NCBI RefSeq assembly: GCF_010731575.1
Contig: NZ_AP022617.1
Location: 3,782,001-3,846,000, forward strand
Reading direction: 5' to 3'
DNA: 64,000 nucleotides
Source: Mycolicibacterium monacense
GTDB taxonomy: Bacteria; Actinomycetota; Actinomycetes; Mycobacteriales; Mycobacteriaceae
The position numbers and the translations under genes were made by a program. Positions 42,963-53,219 of the stretch are shown here, piece after piece. The notes below the pieces were generated by a model. That model did not search any database. It saw only the letters and a list, made by a program, of their open reading frames with translations, and was not told the origin of the DNA. Every line of letters begins with the position of its first letter. Positions within the stretch are counted from its first letter, which is position 1.

Positions 42963-44543
42963 TCAGGCCGCGGCCTTCTCTTCGGGTGCCGCGGTGTCGG
43001 TCTCGGGATCGGCGTCCTGACCACCGTCGGTGATGTCGGCATCCTCGGCGTCTGCGTCGAGGTCCTCGGCGCCGTCGTCGGTGACGTCCTCTTCCTGCTC
43101 GAGGTCGTCTTCCTCTTTGGGGTCCTCGTTCTGCAGGTCCTCGTCCTCGACGAGTTCGTCTTTGGGTTCTTGCTGAAGACTCTCGTCGTTCGACTCCTCT
43201 TGAGGGAGGTCGTCGGACTGGCCCTGCTCGTCGGTGCCTCCTGCGGGGTCGCCGTCCAGGGTCTCCTCGACGAGCGGTGTGTCGATATCGGCGACCTGCT
43301 CGACGGTGGTGAGCGGTTCCTCGTTCGAATCCGCGGCCAGCCGGCCGAGCGCCTCTCCCGCCGCCGATAGTTCGTCGGCCTCGCTGTCTGCCGGCGCGGG
43401 AACCGGGACCGCGATCATGCTGCCGCCGTTGAAGGCGTCTTCGATGCCCTGGACGATGGCTTCGACGAAGTCCACCGAGAACTGGATGGGATTGAAGGTG
43501 AACGGGTTGAACGGCAGGATCGACAGGTTTCGGGCGATGCCCGGGTTGGCCTGGCGGTCGTAGCCGAGGTCGATGAGCAGTTTGGTCACCGGCTGCAGCA
43601 GCCGGATGACGGGTTCGACGAATGCGGATGTGCCGGTGGCGTTTCCGATGTCGACGAGCGGCATGAAGATCGGCAGGGTGCCGCGCTGCGGGATGAGCAC
43701 GAAGGTGGCGTCACCGTGGACGCGCTTCGGTGCGGCGGCGATGGCGGCGGCCAGGCTGGCGTCGTCGTAGCCGTAGGGCATCGCGTCGGTGGGCCCGTTG
43801 CTGTTGGGGTCGAGGTAGTAGCCGTGGACGTACTCGAATGCCATGAGCGCGTTGAGCATTGCCAAGGGGTTGCCCCAGTATTGCGGGGCGTCGCCGACGG
43901 GGTCGTACTCGAAGGAGTAGTTGGTGCTCTTGACGCCGATGTCGGTCGGCAGCTGCGGGCCGAAGGACACGTTGAGCAGCGGGATGTAGCGCAGGAAGCT
44001 CAGCCGCGACCAGAGACCGAGCGGGTTGTTGATGTTGCCGATGGTGACGACGGTGATGCGGTCGCGGGTTTCCTCGTCGAGTTCGGCGATGTCGTACATG
44101 GCGCGGGAGACGACGGCGCCACCCTGGGAGTAGCCGAAGACGGCGATCTGCTCACCGGCGTTGGTGCCGTCGGCCAGGACGGTGGCGAGTTGGGTGTTGA
44201 GGTTGGTGACGCCCTCTCCCACCGATTTGTTCCAGGTGTCGCACGTCAGGCCGGGGCACCAGCCGGGCAGCGGGATGGGCCAGAAACTGGCGGGATAGTC
44301 GACGCCGAGAAGATCGCAGCCGTTCAGAGAGGTGCAGTCGACACCTGACGGGTCGATGAAGCGGTCGGCGGCGTTCTCCTTGTATCCGGTGACCGTGCCG
44401 ATGTTGTGGGTGCCGGTGCCCGGGACGATGAGCGCGATCGCGCCGAAGGCAAGCGCCGCCGCGAACGTGGACGCGATCCAGAGCACGACGGTCGCGACGA
44501 GCGAGGTGATGACCAGGATGCTTGCGTTTGCATACTTACGCAT
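42963..44543 (-). CDS. PE-PPE domain serine hydrolase with acidic tail
   Basis: A 526-residue protein. An N-terminal hydrophobic anchor (residues 8-40) leads to a PE-PPE alpha/beta-hydrolase domain: IVPGTGTHNIG, nucleophile elbow AVFGYSQGGAVVSRAM (Ser near residue 142), YDPVGDAP and the catalytic-His region AFEYVHGYYLDP. No PE or PPE N-terminal domain is present. From about residue 400 the chain is low-complexity and strongly acidic (many Glu/Asp, e.g. DEDLQNEDPKEEDDLEQEE) and ends Ala-rich. Likely a cell-envelope esterase. Confidence 0.85.
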   Translation of the reverse strand: MRKYANASILVITSLVATVVLWIASTFAAALAFGAIALIVPGTGTHNIGTVTGYKENAADRFIDPSGVDCTSLNGCDLLGVDYPASFWPIPLPGWCPGLTCDTWNKSVGEGVTNLNTQLATVLADGTNAGEQIAVFGYSQGGAVVSRAMYDIAELDEETRDRITVVTIGNINNPLGLWSRLSFLRYIPLLNVSFGPQLPTDIGVKSTNYSFEYDPVGDAPQYWGNPLAMLNALMAFEYVHGYYLDPNSNGPTDAMPYGYDDASLAAAIAAAPKRVHGDATFVLIPQRGTLPIFMPLVDIGNATGTSAFVEPVIRLLQPVTKLLIDLGYDRQANPGIARNLSILPFNPFTFNPIQFSVDFVEAIVQGIEDAFNGGSMIAVPVPAPADSEADELSAAGEALGRLAADSNEEPLTTVEQVADIDTPLVEETLDGDPAGGTDEQGQSDDLPQEESNDESLQQEPKDELVEDEDLQNEDPKEEDDLEQEEDVTDDGAEDLDADAEDADITDGGQDADPETDTAAPEEKAAA

Positions 44544-44610
44544 GGGGAAACGATCACATATCCCGAGGGTGAGTGGGCCTAATTAACATCACAACTGTGC
44601 GTGTCAATCG

Positions 44611-44817
44611 AGGCGCCCGAAAGACGGTCGCTGCAAAACCACTACGCCGTGACGCTGGGGATCCCCGCCGGAGTGCTCGAGCGATCGCCGACGACGACGA
44701 GGAGGAGGACTACAACCGGTACATGAATACCTGCCCCCGGTGCCGGTACTACTTCGTTGACGAGGCGCGCGACGTCATCCGGGCGACCCACCTGAAGCCG
44801 CGTGCAGTACCCCCTGA
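44611..44817 (+). pseudogene. decayed 3' end of an mmaA gene
   Basis: The segment matches the 3' end of mmaA4: RSLQNHYAVTLG corresponds to [34 protein letters not shown] to the mmaA4 C-terminus, and THLKPRAV before TGA 44815-44817 to TYLKPGAV. Frames are disrupted near 44660 and no 5' part exists. The following hairpin and the next small gene are also homologous, so the block descends from a duplication of 42.2-42.8 kb. Confidence 0.75.
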
Positions 44818-44832
44818 TCCGACATACGGAGC

Positions 44833-44861
44833 CGCCCCACCACTTTCGAAGCGGCGGGGCG
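44833..44861 (+). terminator. duplicated terminator hairpin
   Basis: CGCCCCACCACTT-TCG-AAGCGGCGGGGCG, the homologue of the mmaA4 terminator with two stem mismatches. It can still pair and may end the converging small gene at 44884. Confidence 0.6.
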
Positions 44862-44883
44862 ACCTTCATTTGGTGTCAGCCGG

Positions 44884-45198
44884 TCAGCACTCGTTCGGCC
44901 GCTTAACGCCAACCGCAGGTTTCGATTTCGCCGTTAGGGTGGCCCCAGCAGCCGGATCCTGCGAGCATATTGTCCAATTGGTGAGATTGATAATCTCCCC
45001 GACGCCCGCCCAGTTGATCGGACGAAGCGCTAATCCGCTGCCCTGCGTCGCATCGCCAAAGACCTTCTCCGCCCTCGCCAAGCTCATCCCTTTGATGGCG
45101 GGCATAGACCACTTAGATGGCGCGGCCATCGCAGGTGGAGTGCTAACCGCCAACGACAATGCGAAGGCGACGGCGCCCGCTGCAAAACGAATCTTCAT
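44884..45198 (-). CDS. small exported PASTA-like protein, paralogue
   Basis: A 104-residue protein the same length as its paralogue at 42523. Signal MKIRFAAGAVAFALSLAVST ends near AMAAP; the mature part has MPAIKGMSLARAEKVFG, NLTNWTICSQDPAAG and GVKRPNEC. Reading frame, signal and both cysteines are kept although the neighbouring mmaA copy decayed, which argues that it is still under selection. It lies at the boundary between the mycolate region and the AT-richer polysaccharide island. Confidence 0.75.
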   Translation of the reverse strand: MKIRFAAGAVAFALSLAVSTPPAMAAPSKWSMPAIKGMSLARAEKVFGDATQGSGLALRPINWAGVGEIINLTNWTICSQDPAAGATLTAKSKPAVGVKRPNEC

Positions 45199-45762
45199 GA
45201 GTTCCCCTCGTCAAATCCCCACGGCCACGGTAGCTGATTGCGTGGTCGCTTCCCAATCTAGATCAGTCTGATCCCTTTCGGCCGAGTCATTTCTGCGCGA
45301 TGACGCCGAGGCGCGCGCAGCAGCGAAGGTGCGACCCGAAGTCCGACGGTCGCGATCGAAAATTCGACGGCGAGCGGCGCTGCCCTCGCCGGCGCTTGCA
45401 TGCCTAATCAATTAACATCGCTCCGACGAGCAGGCATCGATTAGCTGCAACACAGTCGACCCCCGGTCGTGGGAGTCGACGCCTCGATTCAGCGCAATAG
45501 CGGTATGAAGTATGCGACATCTCCCCCGACTTACAGGCCACAACGATCCAGCGCACATGCCCTAACTGCTAAGGCGTCCTCGCACGAGTCTTATCGGGGC
45601 AACGTAACGCCGGCCGGTGCGACAGCTTGAGCCTGCCGCGGAGGGCAACCGCAAGGCACTGACCTCCCGAAACAGAGTATCGCGCGGTCGGCTCGCCTGT
45701 TCGCAGGTGTCCGTGAACCAGTGTAGTTAGCGTCGGACCCGACGGTGTGTCACGATGACGCC
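45199..45762. other. non-coding boundary of the polysaccharide island
   Basis: 564 bp with no credible gene. Base composition shifts visibly here toward A/T compared with the DNA to the left. It should contain the rmlA promoter, but I could not pick a convincing -35/-10 pair. No tRNA or attachment-site repeat was recognised. Confidence 0.5.
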
Positions 45763-47630
<1,868 letters not shown>

Positions 47631-47650
47631 TCACAGGACGAGAGTGAGCG

Positions 47651-49066
47651 ATGGAGCAAGGTAAAGTCCTGCGGGCAGACGTGACGCCGATTCCCGGCCT
47701 TGTCCTTTGGGAACTGCCTGTTCATGGCGACAACCGCGGCTGGTTCAAAGAAAATTGGCAGCGGGAAAAGATGGTGGCGGCAGGGATGCCCGATTTCGGT
47801 CCTGTACAGCATAACGTATCTTTCAATACGGCAGCTGGCACTACCCGTGGTATCCACGCCGAACCCTGGGACAAATTGGTTTCGGTAGCTACAGGACGCA
47901 TATTCTGCGCGTGGGTTGACCTTCGCTCGGGCCCATCCTTCGGCGCTGTATTTACCGCCGAACTCGATCCGTCTCGTGCCGCGTTCGTGCCTAGGGGCGT
48001 CGGTAACGCATTTCAAACACTCGAACCCAACACTGCCTATATCTATCTTGTCAACGATCACTACTCTCCGGACGCTACTTATACATCCGTGAACCTGGCC
48101 GACGAGACCGTGGCGATCGACTGGCCCATCCCTCTATCGGACGCGGAGCTGTCGGAGAAAGACCGCGCCCACCCGCGCCTAGATCAGGTGCTGCCCGTAC
48201 CGCGCCGTAAGACGTTGATTCTCGGCGCGAGCGGACAACTGGGACGAGCTCTTGTAGACCTCCTTGGTAACTCACCGCATGCTGAGTTCGCTGGACGCAG
48301 CGACGTTGATCTGACTGACGCGCGCCTTCCGTCGGCGCGGCGGTGGCACGACTACGACACAATTATTAACGCCGGCGCTTACACAGCTGTCGATTTGGCG
48401 GAGTCGGCCAAAGGACGTGCGGAGGCGTGGGCAACGAATGTCGTCGGTGTTTCGGCACTTGCGCGCATCGCAGCATCCCACGACATCACACTCGTACATC
48501 TTTCCAGCGATTACGTATTCGATGGCACCGCCACTCGGCCATATCGGGAGGACGATGCGGTGTCACCGCTCGGGGTCTACGGGCAGACTAAAGCGGCCTC
48601 CGACTACGTCGTCGCAACAGTCCCTCGTCACTACATCATCCGTACATCATGGGTAATCGGCGACGGCCGGAATTTTGTGCGCACAATGCTGTCGCTCGCC
48701 ACGCGCGGCGTCGACCCATCCGTAGTGAACGATCAGTATGGGCGATTAACCTTTGCCTCCGAATTGGCGCGAGTGATCAAGCACCTAACGGAGAATCGCG
48801 CACCGTACGGTATTTACAATGTGAGCGGCGACGGCCCAGCGATGTCCTGGATGGATGTCGCCAGACAAGTTTTCAGGCTTGCGGGACACGATCCCGAAAA
48901 GGTGAAGGGTGTCGGCACTGACGACTACTTCGTCGCTGCTACGGCCCCGACGGCTCCACGCCCTCGCTACAGCGTTCTCGATTTGAAGAGGGTGAAGTCA
49001 ACTGGCTACCGCCCTCCAGAAGCCGAAGATTCGCTCGCAGCTTACGTGCGAGATGAGGTCGGGTGA
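47651..49066 (+). CDS. rmlCD: fused dTDP-4-dehydrorhamnose 3,5-epimerase / reductase
   Basis: A 471-residue bifunctional protein. Residues 1-180 form the RmlC cupin (GWFKENWQREKM, NVSFNTAAGTTRGIHAEPWD with the catalytic-type His, FVPRGVGNAFQTLE). Residues 186-471 form RmlD: TLILGASGQLGRALVDLL (NAD(P) loop), NAGAYTAVDLAE, HLSSDYVFDG, YGQTKAASDY (YxxxK), RTSWVIGDGRNFV. It completes dTDP-L-rhamnose synthesis in one polypeptide. M. tuberculosis uses separate genes; the fusion is known in some other actinobacteria, pointing to acquisition. No break at the junction. Confidence 0.93.
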   Translation: MEQGKVLRADVTPIPGLVLWELPVHGDNRGWFKENWQREKMVAAGMPDFGPVQHNVSFNTAAGTTRGIHAEPWDKLVSVATGRIFCAWVDLRSGPSFGAVFTAELDPSRAAFVPRGVGNAFQTLEPNTAYIYLVNDHYSPDATYTSVNLADETVAIDWPIPLSDAELSEKDRAHPRLDQVLPVPRRKTLILGASGQLGRALVDLLGNSPHAEFAGRSDVDLTDARLPSARRWHDYDTIINAGAYTAVDLAESAKGRAEAWATNVVGVSALARIAASHDITLVHLSSDYVFDGTATRPYREDDAVSPLGVYGQTKAASDYVVATVPRHYIIRTSWVIGDGRNFVRTMLSLATRGVDPSVVNDQYGRLTFASELARVIKHLTENRAPYGIYNVSGDGPAMSWMDVARQVFRLAGHDPEKVKGVGTDDYFVAATAPTAPRPRYSVLDLKRVKSTGYRPPEAEDSLAAYVRDEVG

Positions 49067-49401
49067 ACGTCCCCGCGACGCAAATGCGGCTAGACTCTGG
49101 GCCAACGTTGCAACGGCTGCAGGATGCGCCGATCAGCTTGCGTACTTAAGTTTATGCCCGTGTCGATCTGACCGAAGTCAGCCACACGGCAGCTCGGCAG
49201 CGACGTCATCGAGTCGGCCGATGTATATCAGTTTGACATCGATACGCCGCGCTTGGTGCGCCGTCGCTCAAGACTGGCTACCGAATAACGCCGTAGCGCT
49301 CAAGGTAGCCGACGGCAATAACCCCAAGTCGGCCGACGATCAAGGCGCTTCCCTAAGGCCCTGTCTCACGATCACTTCGCACGCCATGACGCAATTATGC
49401 C
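49067..49401. other. non-coding stretch between rmlCD and the insertion sequence
   Basis: 335 bp with no credible gene. It may be remnant DNA. It ends in TGCC (49398-49401), which is repeated on the other side of the insertion sequence. Confidence 0.45.
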
Positions 49402-49481
49402 TGAGGTGAGCCCTTCGGAGTGGTCCAGTTGTTATGCGACTCTGTCGCCCGGCTTGCGGGCAAGGAAGAATCGACAACGAC

Positions 49482-49769
49482 ATGGCAACGAACAAGCGCC
49501 GGCGGCACACCCCGGACCAGATCATCCGCAAGCTCGCCGAGGGCAACAAGCTCCTCGGTGCCGGCCAGGAACTGGCTGAGGTGTGCCGGCATCTGGAGAT
49601 CACCGAGTCGACGTGGCACCGCTGGATTGCCCAGTACGGCGGCATGAAAGCCAACGAGGCCAAACGGCTCAAGGAACTCGAAGCCGAGAACGCCCGGCTC
49701 AAGAAGCTGGTCGCCAACCAGGCCCTCGACATCGACATGCTCAAGGAGATTTCGGCGGGAAACTTCTAA
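49482..49769 (+). CDS. IS3-family transposase OrfA
   Basis: A 95-residue helix-turn-helix plus leucine-zipper protein: RRRHTPDQIIRKLAEGNKLL, EVCRHLEITESTWHRW, then coiled coil ANEAKRLKELEAENARLKKL. It binds the IS ends. Its last codons contain the heptamer G GGA AAC (49757-49763) in the correct X XXY YYZ phase; a -1 slip fuses it to OrfB. Confidence 0.92.
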   Translation: MATNKRRRHTPDQIIRKLAEGNKLLGAGQELAEVCRHLEITESTWHRWIAQYGGMKANEAKRLKELEAENARLKKLVANQALDIDMLKEISAGNF

Positions 49770-50620
49770 CCCCGAACCGCAAGCGCAGCGCGGTCATAGC
49801 GCTGCGTGAGCGGTTCGGGGTCTCTGAGCGCCGGGCCTGCACCGTCGTCGGTCTGCACCGTTCCACGATGCGGCTGACACCGGCACCGGTCACCACCGAG
49901 GAGGCCGAGCTTCGTGCCTGGCTGCGCCGGTTTTCCACCGACCGCCCGCGGTGGGGGTGGCGCCGGGCCGCCAAGATGGCGCGCCGTGCCGGCTGGAAGG
50001 CCAACAACAAGCGCATCCGCCGACTGTGGCGCGAGGAGGGCCTGCGGGTGCCTCAGCGGCGCCGCAAGAAGCGGCTGACCGGCATCGGTGTCGCCGTGGG
50101 TGCGATGTCCCCGATCCGCCCGAACGTGATCTGGGCGATGGACTTCCAGTTCGACACCACCGCCGATGGCCGCACGCTGAAGATGCTCAACGTCATCGAC
50201 GAGTTCACTCGCGAAGCACTCGCGATCGAGGTCGACCGCGCCATCAACGCCGACGGCGTCGTCGACGTGCTGGATCGCCTGGCCCTCACCTACGGGGCGC
50301 CACACTATGTGCGCTTCGACAACGGTCCCGAGTTCGTCGCGAACGCCGTGGCCGATTGGTGCCGATTCAACAGTGCCGGTTCACTTTTCATAGATCCGGG
50401 CTCGCCATGGCAAAACGCCTGGATCGAATCATTCAACGGCAGGCTCCGTGATGAACTGCTCAACCTGTGGCGCTTCGACTCCCTGCTGGAGGCCCGCGTG
50501 ATCATCGAGGACTGGCGCCGCGACTACAACGCCAACCGACCCCACTCCGCCCACGGCGAACTCACCCCAGCCGAGTTCGCTCTACAGTGGACCACGACCC
50601 ATCAACCCCAAGTCGCATAA
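49763..50620 (+). CDS. IS3-family transposase OrfB (read by -1 frameshift)
   Basis: The -1 frame reads LLTPNRKRSAVIALRERFG onward for about 285 residues. It has an HTH_21-type segment (FSTDRPRWGWRRAAKMARR) and an rve/DDE integrase core: IWAMDFQFDTTADG (first D), VRFDNGPEFVANAV (second D), and SPWQNAWIESFNGRLRDELL (E), ending HSAHGELTPAEFA. No separate start with a ribosome-binding site is evident, so the product is probably the OrfAB fusion. Confidence 0.92.
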   Translation, partial: LLTPNRKRSAVIALRERFGVSERRACTVVGLHRSTMRLTPAPVTTEEAELRAWLRRFSTDRPRWGWRRAAKMARRAGWKANNKRIRRLWREEGLRVPQRRRKKRLTGIGVAVGAMSPIRPNVIWAMDFQFDTTADGRTLKMLNVIDEFTREALAIEVDRAINADGVVDVLDRLALTYGAPHYVRFDNGPEFVANAVADWCRFNSAGSLFIDPGSPWQNAWIESFNGRLRDELLNLWRFDSLLEARVIIEDWRRDYNANRPHSAHGELTPAEFALQWTTTHQPQVA

Positions 50621-50673
50621 CGACTGGACCACCAAACGGGTCCCCCTCATGCCGACTTGAGAAACCATGTTGC

Positions 50674-50694
50674 CGCGGCCTGTGCTCGGCCGCG
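50674..50694 (-). terminator. possible terminator of the phosphatase gene
   Basis: CGCGGCC-TGTGCTC-GGCCGCG, a 7-bp GC stem 17 bp after the phosphatase stop on the minus strand. No U-tract. Confidence 0.35.
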
Positions 50695-50710
50695 AATGCG
50701 GTGTGAGCGC

Positions 50711-51223
50711 TCAGCAAGTAAGTTCAATTATCGGCGGTAGCAGGCGGTGAATCTGCAGCCCAACGGACCGAAATATTCCATCACTACTGCCGATCGGATC
50801 GAAAATGTCTTCGACCTCGTCGCGAGCGAGGCGCGCGCGAAGGGACGAGAGCGATGCTAAATCAGTGGCATCGGAGCGCGACGCCAGGCGCGAGGCTTCA
50901 TCGAGCGTGAAGGTGTTGTGCAACTGGCGTGGCGCCAGTTCCAACACGCTGTCTCGGTGCGCTTTCGTCATGGTGAGTATCAAATCAGATCCAAGCGCTA
51001 ATTTGTCCGTCAATTGCCTGGCTGCGAAGCGCGCAGCGTCGCCGGCAAGTTCTTTAACCACACGCGCAGCGAGCGGATGCATGTCCTGACCTACCAACGC
51101 TCGAGTGCCAGCGCTAGCGGCGTGTACATTCCGAATGCCTTTTCTGTCGCAGTACTCAGCGGTGAGTCGTTCTGCAATTGGTGAACGGCAGATATTCCCG
51201 GTACAGACGAAGAGTATACGCAA
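50711..51223 (-). CDS. low-molecular-weight protein tyrosine phosphatase (Wzb-like)
   Basis: A 170-residue LMW-PTP. The P-loop is VCTGNICRS with Cys7 and Arg13 (C-x5-R), and the general-acid loop is VEDIFDPIG near residue 140. In Wzx/Wzy systems such a phosphatase (Wzb) dephosphorylates the tyrosine kinase (Wzc) that controls chain length. Here the likely partner is the BY-kinase at 60902, which has a Tyr-rich tail. It reads opposite to the wzx gene across 556 bp. Short C-terminal extension compared with the ~150-residue norm. Confidence 0.9.
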   Translation of the reverse strand: MRILFVCTGNICRSPIAERLTAEYCDRKGIRNVHAASAGTRALVGQDMHPLAARVVKELAGDAARFAARQLTDKLALGSDLILTMTKAHRDSVLELAPRQLHNTFTLDEASRLASRSDATDLASLSSLRARLARDEVEDIFDPIGSSDGIFRSVGLQIHRLLPPIIELTC

Positions 51224-51779
51224 AGCACTCCTTGGCTAGTCGGATTGCCTTCTGACCGACGTGGACGCCGCACCCTAAGCTTAGAACCTTCGGTTGGTCA
51301 TGTCGGACGCGTAGTACTCGCGTCGCCGCAAAAACGTTGCGTCTTCGCCGGGCCCAGACTCGCTGCTTGCTGGCGGACAACCACCTGCCGAAGCAGGATG
51401 GAAGCCTTTTCGCCTCAATGGCGCCTATGGCCTTTCCCTGCGGCGAAGTGCCGCGTCGAAGCGAATATGGTATCGCGCCCTCAGGTCACTTGACGTGCCG
51501 ACTGTATGGCACGTGTGGCCCAGAGCCTGATTGCGGGCCGGGTCAAGACACCACACAGAGCCCCGGCATGCTCATCTTGGCACCACCACTGCGTAGCAGC
51601 GGACCCGTGCGCCAGTGCGACCCATGCTGGGTGTGGCAGTTCAGGCAGTTGGGGCACGGCTCCCCAATCGTACAGTTTTCGTACTGCGGTAGGGTCTCAC
51701 GAGGCAATAGTTCGCACAGGCCAGTTGTTCGGAGCGGACATTCGAGCTGTTTCGCTTTCCCAGCGGAGGGTGGGGTAAC
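51224..51779. other. non-coding divergent region between phosphatase and flippase
   Basis: 556 bp without a credible gene; short reading frames here have no family features or good starts. It must carry promoters in both directions. I see no RNA gene or clear operator. GGAGGG just before 51780 is the flippase ribosome-binding site. Confidence 0.45.
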
Positions 51780-52973
51780 TTGCGATCGCGGATTGTACGC
51801 GTTGCCGATAAGCACCTCCTAATCGTGGCCAATCTAATGGCGGCCGGCTGTGGCACCATTTCTGGGGTCCTATTGACCCGCGGCCTTGGACCTGCTGGAC
51901 GCGGAGAATTAACAGCCGTGGTGCCGATAGCGGTACTACTGAGTTCCGTCTCCCTGCTCGGACTTGTCGACTATGTTATATGGTTTACGGCACGTAACCG
52001 GAGTTTCCCCGGATGGTCGACAATTCGAAAAAGTCAACTGATCGGGCTCCTATTGGCTGTAGTTACTTTTTGCATGGTTCTTACGGCGACGATCATAAGG
52101 CACCCGTCAACGCTCTGGCTTGCCATCATTGCCGTGCTTAGTCTACCCGCAATGCAGACAGCATTGATCAAACAGGGCTACCTGCTAGGGGTGGCGCGGT
52201 ACAAGCAGTTGTTTGTTGTGCGCGTACTGCCTCAGTTGATCGTGTTGTTTGCCGCTTTGGTATTTCATTACTTGTCGTACTTCAACGTTCTGTTGGTGGG
52301 GACAGTACAGCTAGCTGCAACGGCAGGAGTCTGCCTACTATTCCGTACCGGCGGAAAGTCGAATTCCGAACAGGAGGAGCGGGATTCCCAACTAGTCTTT
52401 AAAGTTTCCCTTCCGGCCTGGACTGCAGGATTACCCGCCCTTGCACTACAACGTTTAGACCTATTGTTAGTTACCATCCTTATCCCGTCCACAGCGCAAA
52501 TCGGGTTCTATTCCGCTGCTATTACACTATCGGCACTACCTCAGATGGTGGCGCAGTCGATAGGCATGACCATTCGCGCGAGCGCGGTGACGGCAGAAAG
52601 CAAGCGGCGCTTACTGGGATTCGGGGCAGACGCGTCAATATTCTGCGGTTTCACCATGGCGCTGATGCTAGCTGCGCCCTACATAATCCCGCTATTACTA
52701 GGAGAGAATTTCCGTCCGGCGGTCACCCCGTCCGTGTTACTTCTATGCGCTGCGATCCCCTTAGGTCTATCAACATTGCTTGCTGAAGAAATGATCGGAT
52801 TCAATAAGTTCCGTTACGTGGGCCGCGCTTGGGCGATCGGCGCGGTTCTAACCGCGACGTTGGTGGCAAGCCTTATACCAATACTTGGAATTATGGGCGC
52901 CGCCCTAGGATGCCTGACCGGGTATAGCATAACATTCATCGCTATGCTGCTCTTTCGTTCGAAACTCCTTTGA
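51780..52973 (+). CDS. wzx: Wzx-like polysaccharide flippase
   Basis: A 397-residue membrane protein from TTG 51780 (GGAGGG upstream). About 12 hydrophobic helices; the first carries the MATE/MOP-like stretch NLMAAGCGTISGVLLTRGLGPAGRG, typical of polysaccharide biosynthesis proteins, and FYSAAITLSALPQMVAQSIG lies mid-chain. Such proteins flip lipid-linked sugar repeat units across the plasma membrane. It stands alone on the plus strand, 246 bp before a GT4 gene; nothing notable was seen in that gap. Symbol is by function class only. Confidence 0.82.
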   Translation: MRSRIVRVADKHLLIVANLMAAGCGTISGVLLTRGLGPAGRGELTAVVPIAVLLSSVSLLGLVDYVIWFTARNRSFPGWSTIRKSQLIGLLLAVVTFCMVLTATIIRHPSTLWLAIIAVLSLPAMQTALIKQGYLLGVARYKQLFVVRVLPQLIVLFAALVFHYLSYFNVLLVGTVQLAATAGVCLLFRTGGKSNSEQEERDSQLVFKVSLPAWTAGLPALALQRLDLLLVTILIPSTAQIGFYSAAITLSALPQMVAQSIGMTIRASAVTAESKRRLLGFGADASIFCGFTMALMLAAPYIIPLLLGENFRPAVTPSVLLLCAAIPLGLSTLLAEEMIGFNKFRYVGRAWAIGAVLTATLVASLIPILGIMGAALGCLTGYSITFIAMLLFRSKLL

Positions 52974-53219
52974 AACAAGTTCGCATCTCGACCCCATTAT
53001 TATGAGCTCCGGGATCACCCATCAATGCACGAGTTGTCCGCTATCGGCTTCACTGCAGTGCCTCGCTCTCGATACCTCGGGCGGCGTAACCGAGACGTTT
53101 GACGTCGCGGTGGGCACGCACCTGCGCTCAGAAACCTCAATACGGTTGGCGCGCCTCCAAATCGATCGCATAGGCTAGGCCCAGGGTCTCATGCGGGACG
53201 CGAAAAGGCGGGGAGGCAG

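Larger units (their letters stand above)
49402..50649 (+). mobile_element. IS3-family insertion sequence, complete, 1248 bp
   Basis: The terminal inverted repeats are imperfect over about 40 bp. The left end begins TGAGGTGAGCCCTTCGGAG and continues GTGGTCCAGTTGTTATGCGACT (to 49441). The right end is AGTCGCATAACGACTGGACC then ACCAAACGGGTCCCCCTCA (50611-50649). Ends are TG...CA. A 4-bp direct repeat TGCC flanks it (49398-49401 and 50650-50653), within the 3-5 bp typical of IS3. It carries orfA and orfB with a -1 frameshift signal; both look intact, so it may be active. It sits between the convergent rmlCD and phosphatase genes. Confidence 0.93.

Noticed and set aside
44573..45271. 232-codon plus-strand open frame
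   Set aside because: It runs through the decayed mmaA tail and then antisense to the small exported gene; it is not one protein.
49053..49409. 118-codon frame between rmlCD and the insertion sequence
   Set aside because: No family features, no ribosome-binding site, and it reads into the left end of the insertion sequence.
51337..51822. 161-codon frame upstream of the flippase
   Set aside because: Cys/Pro-rich with no family pattern, and it overlaps the well-supported flippase start in another frame.
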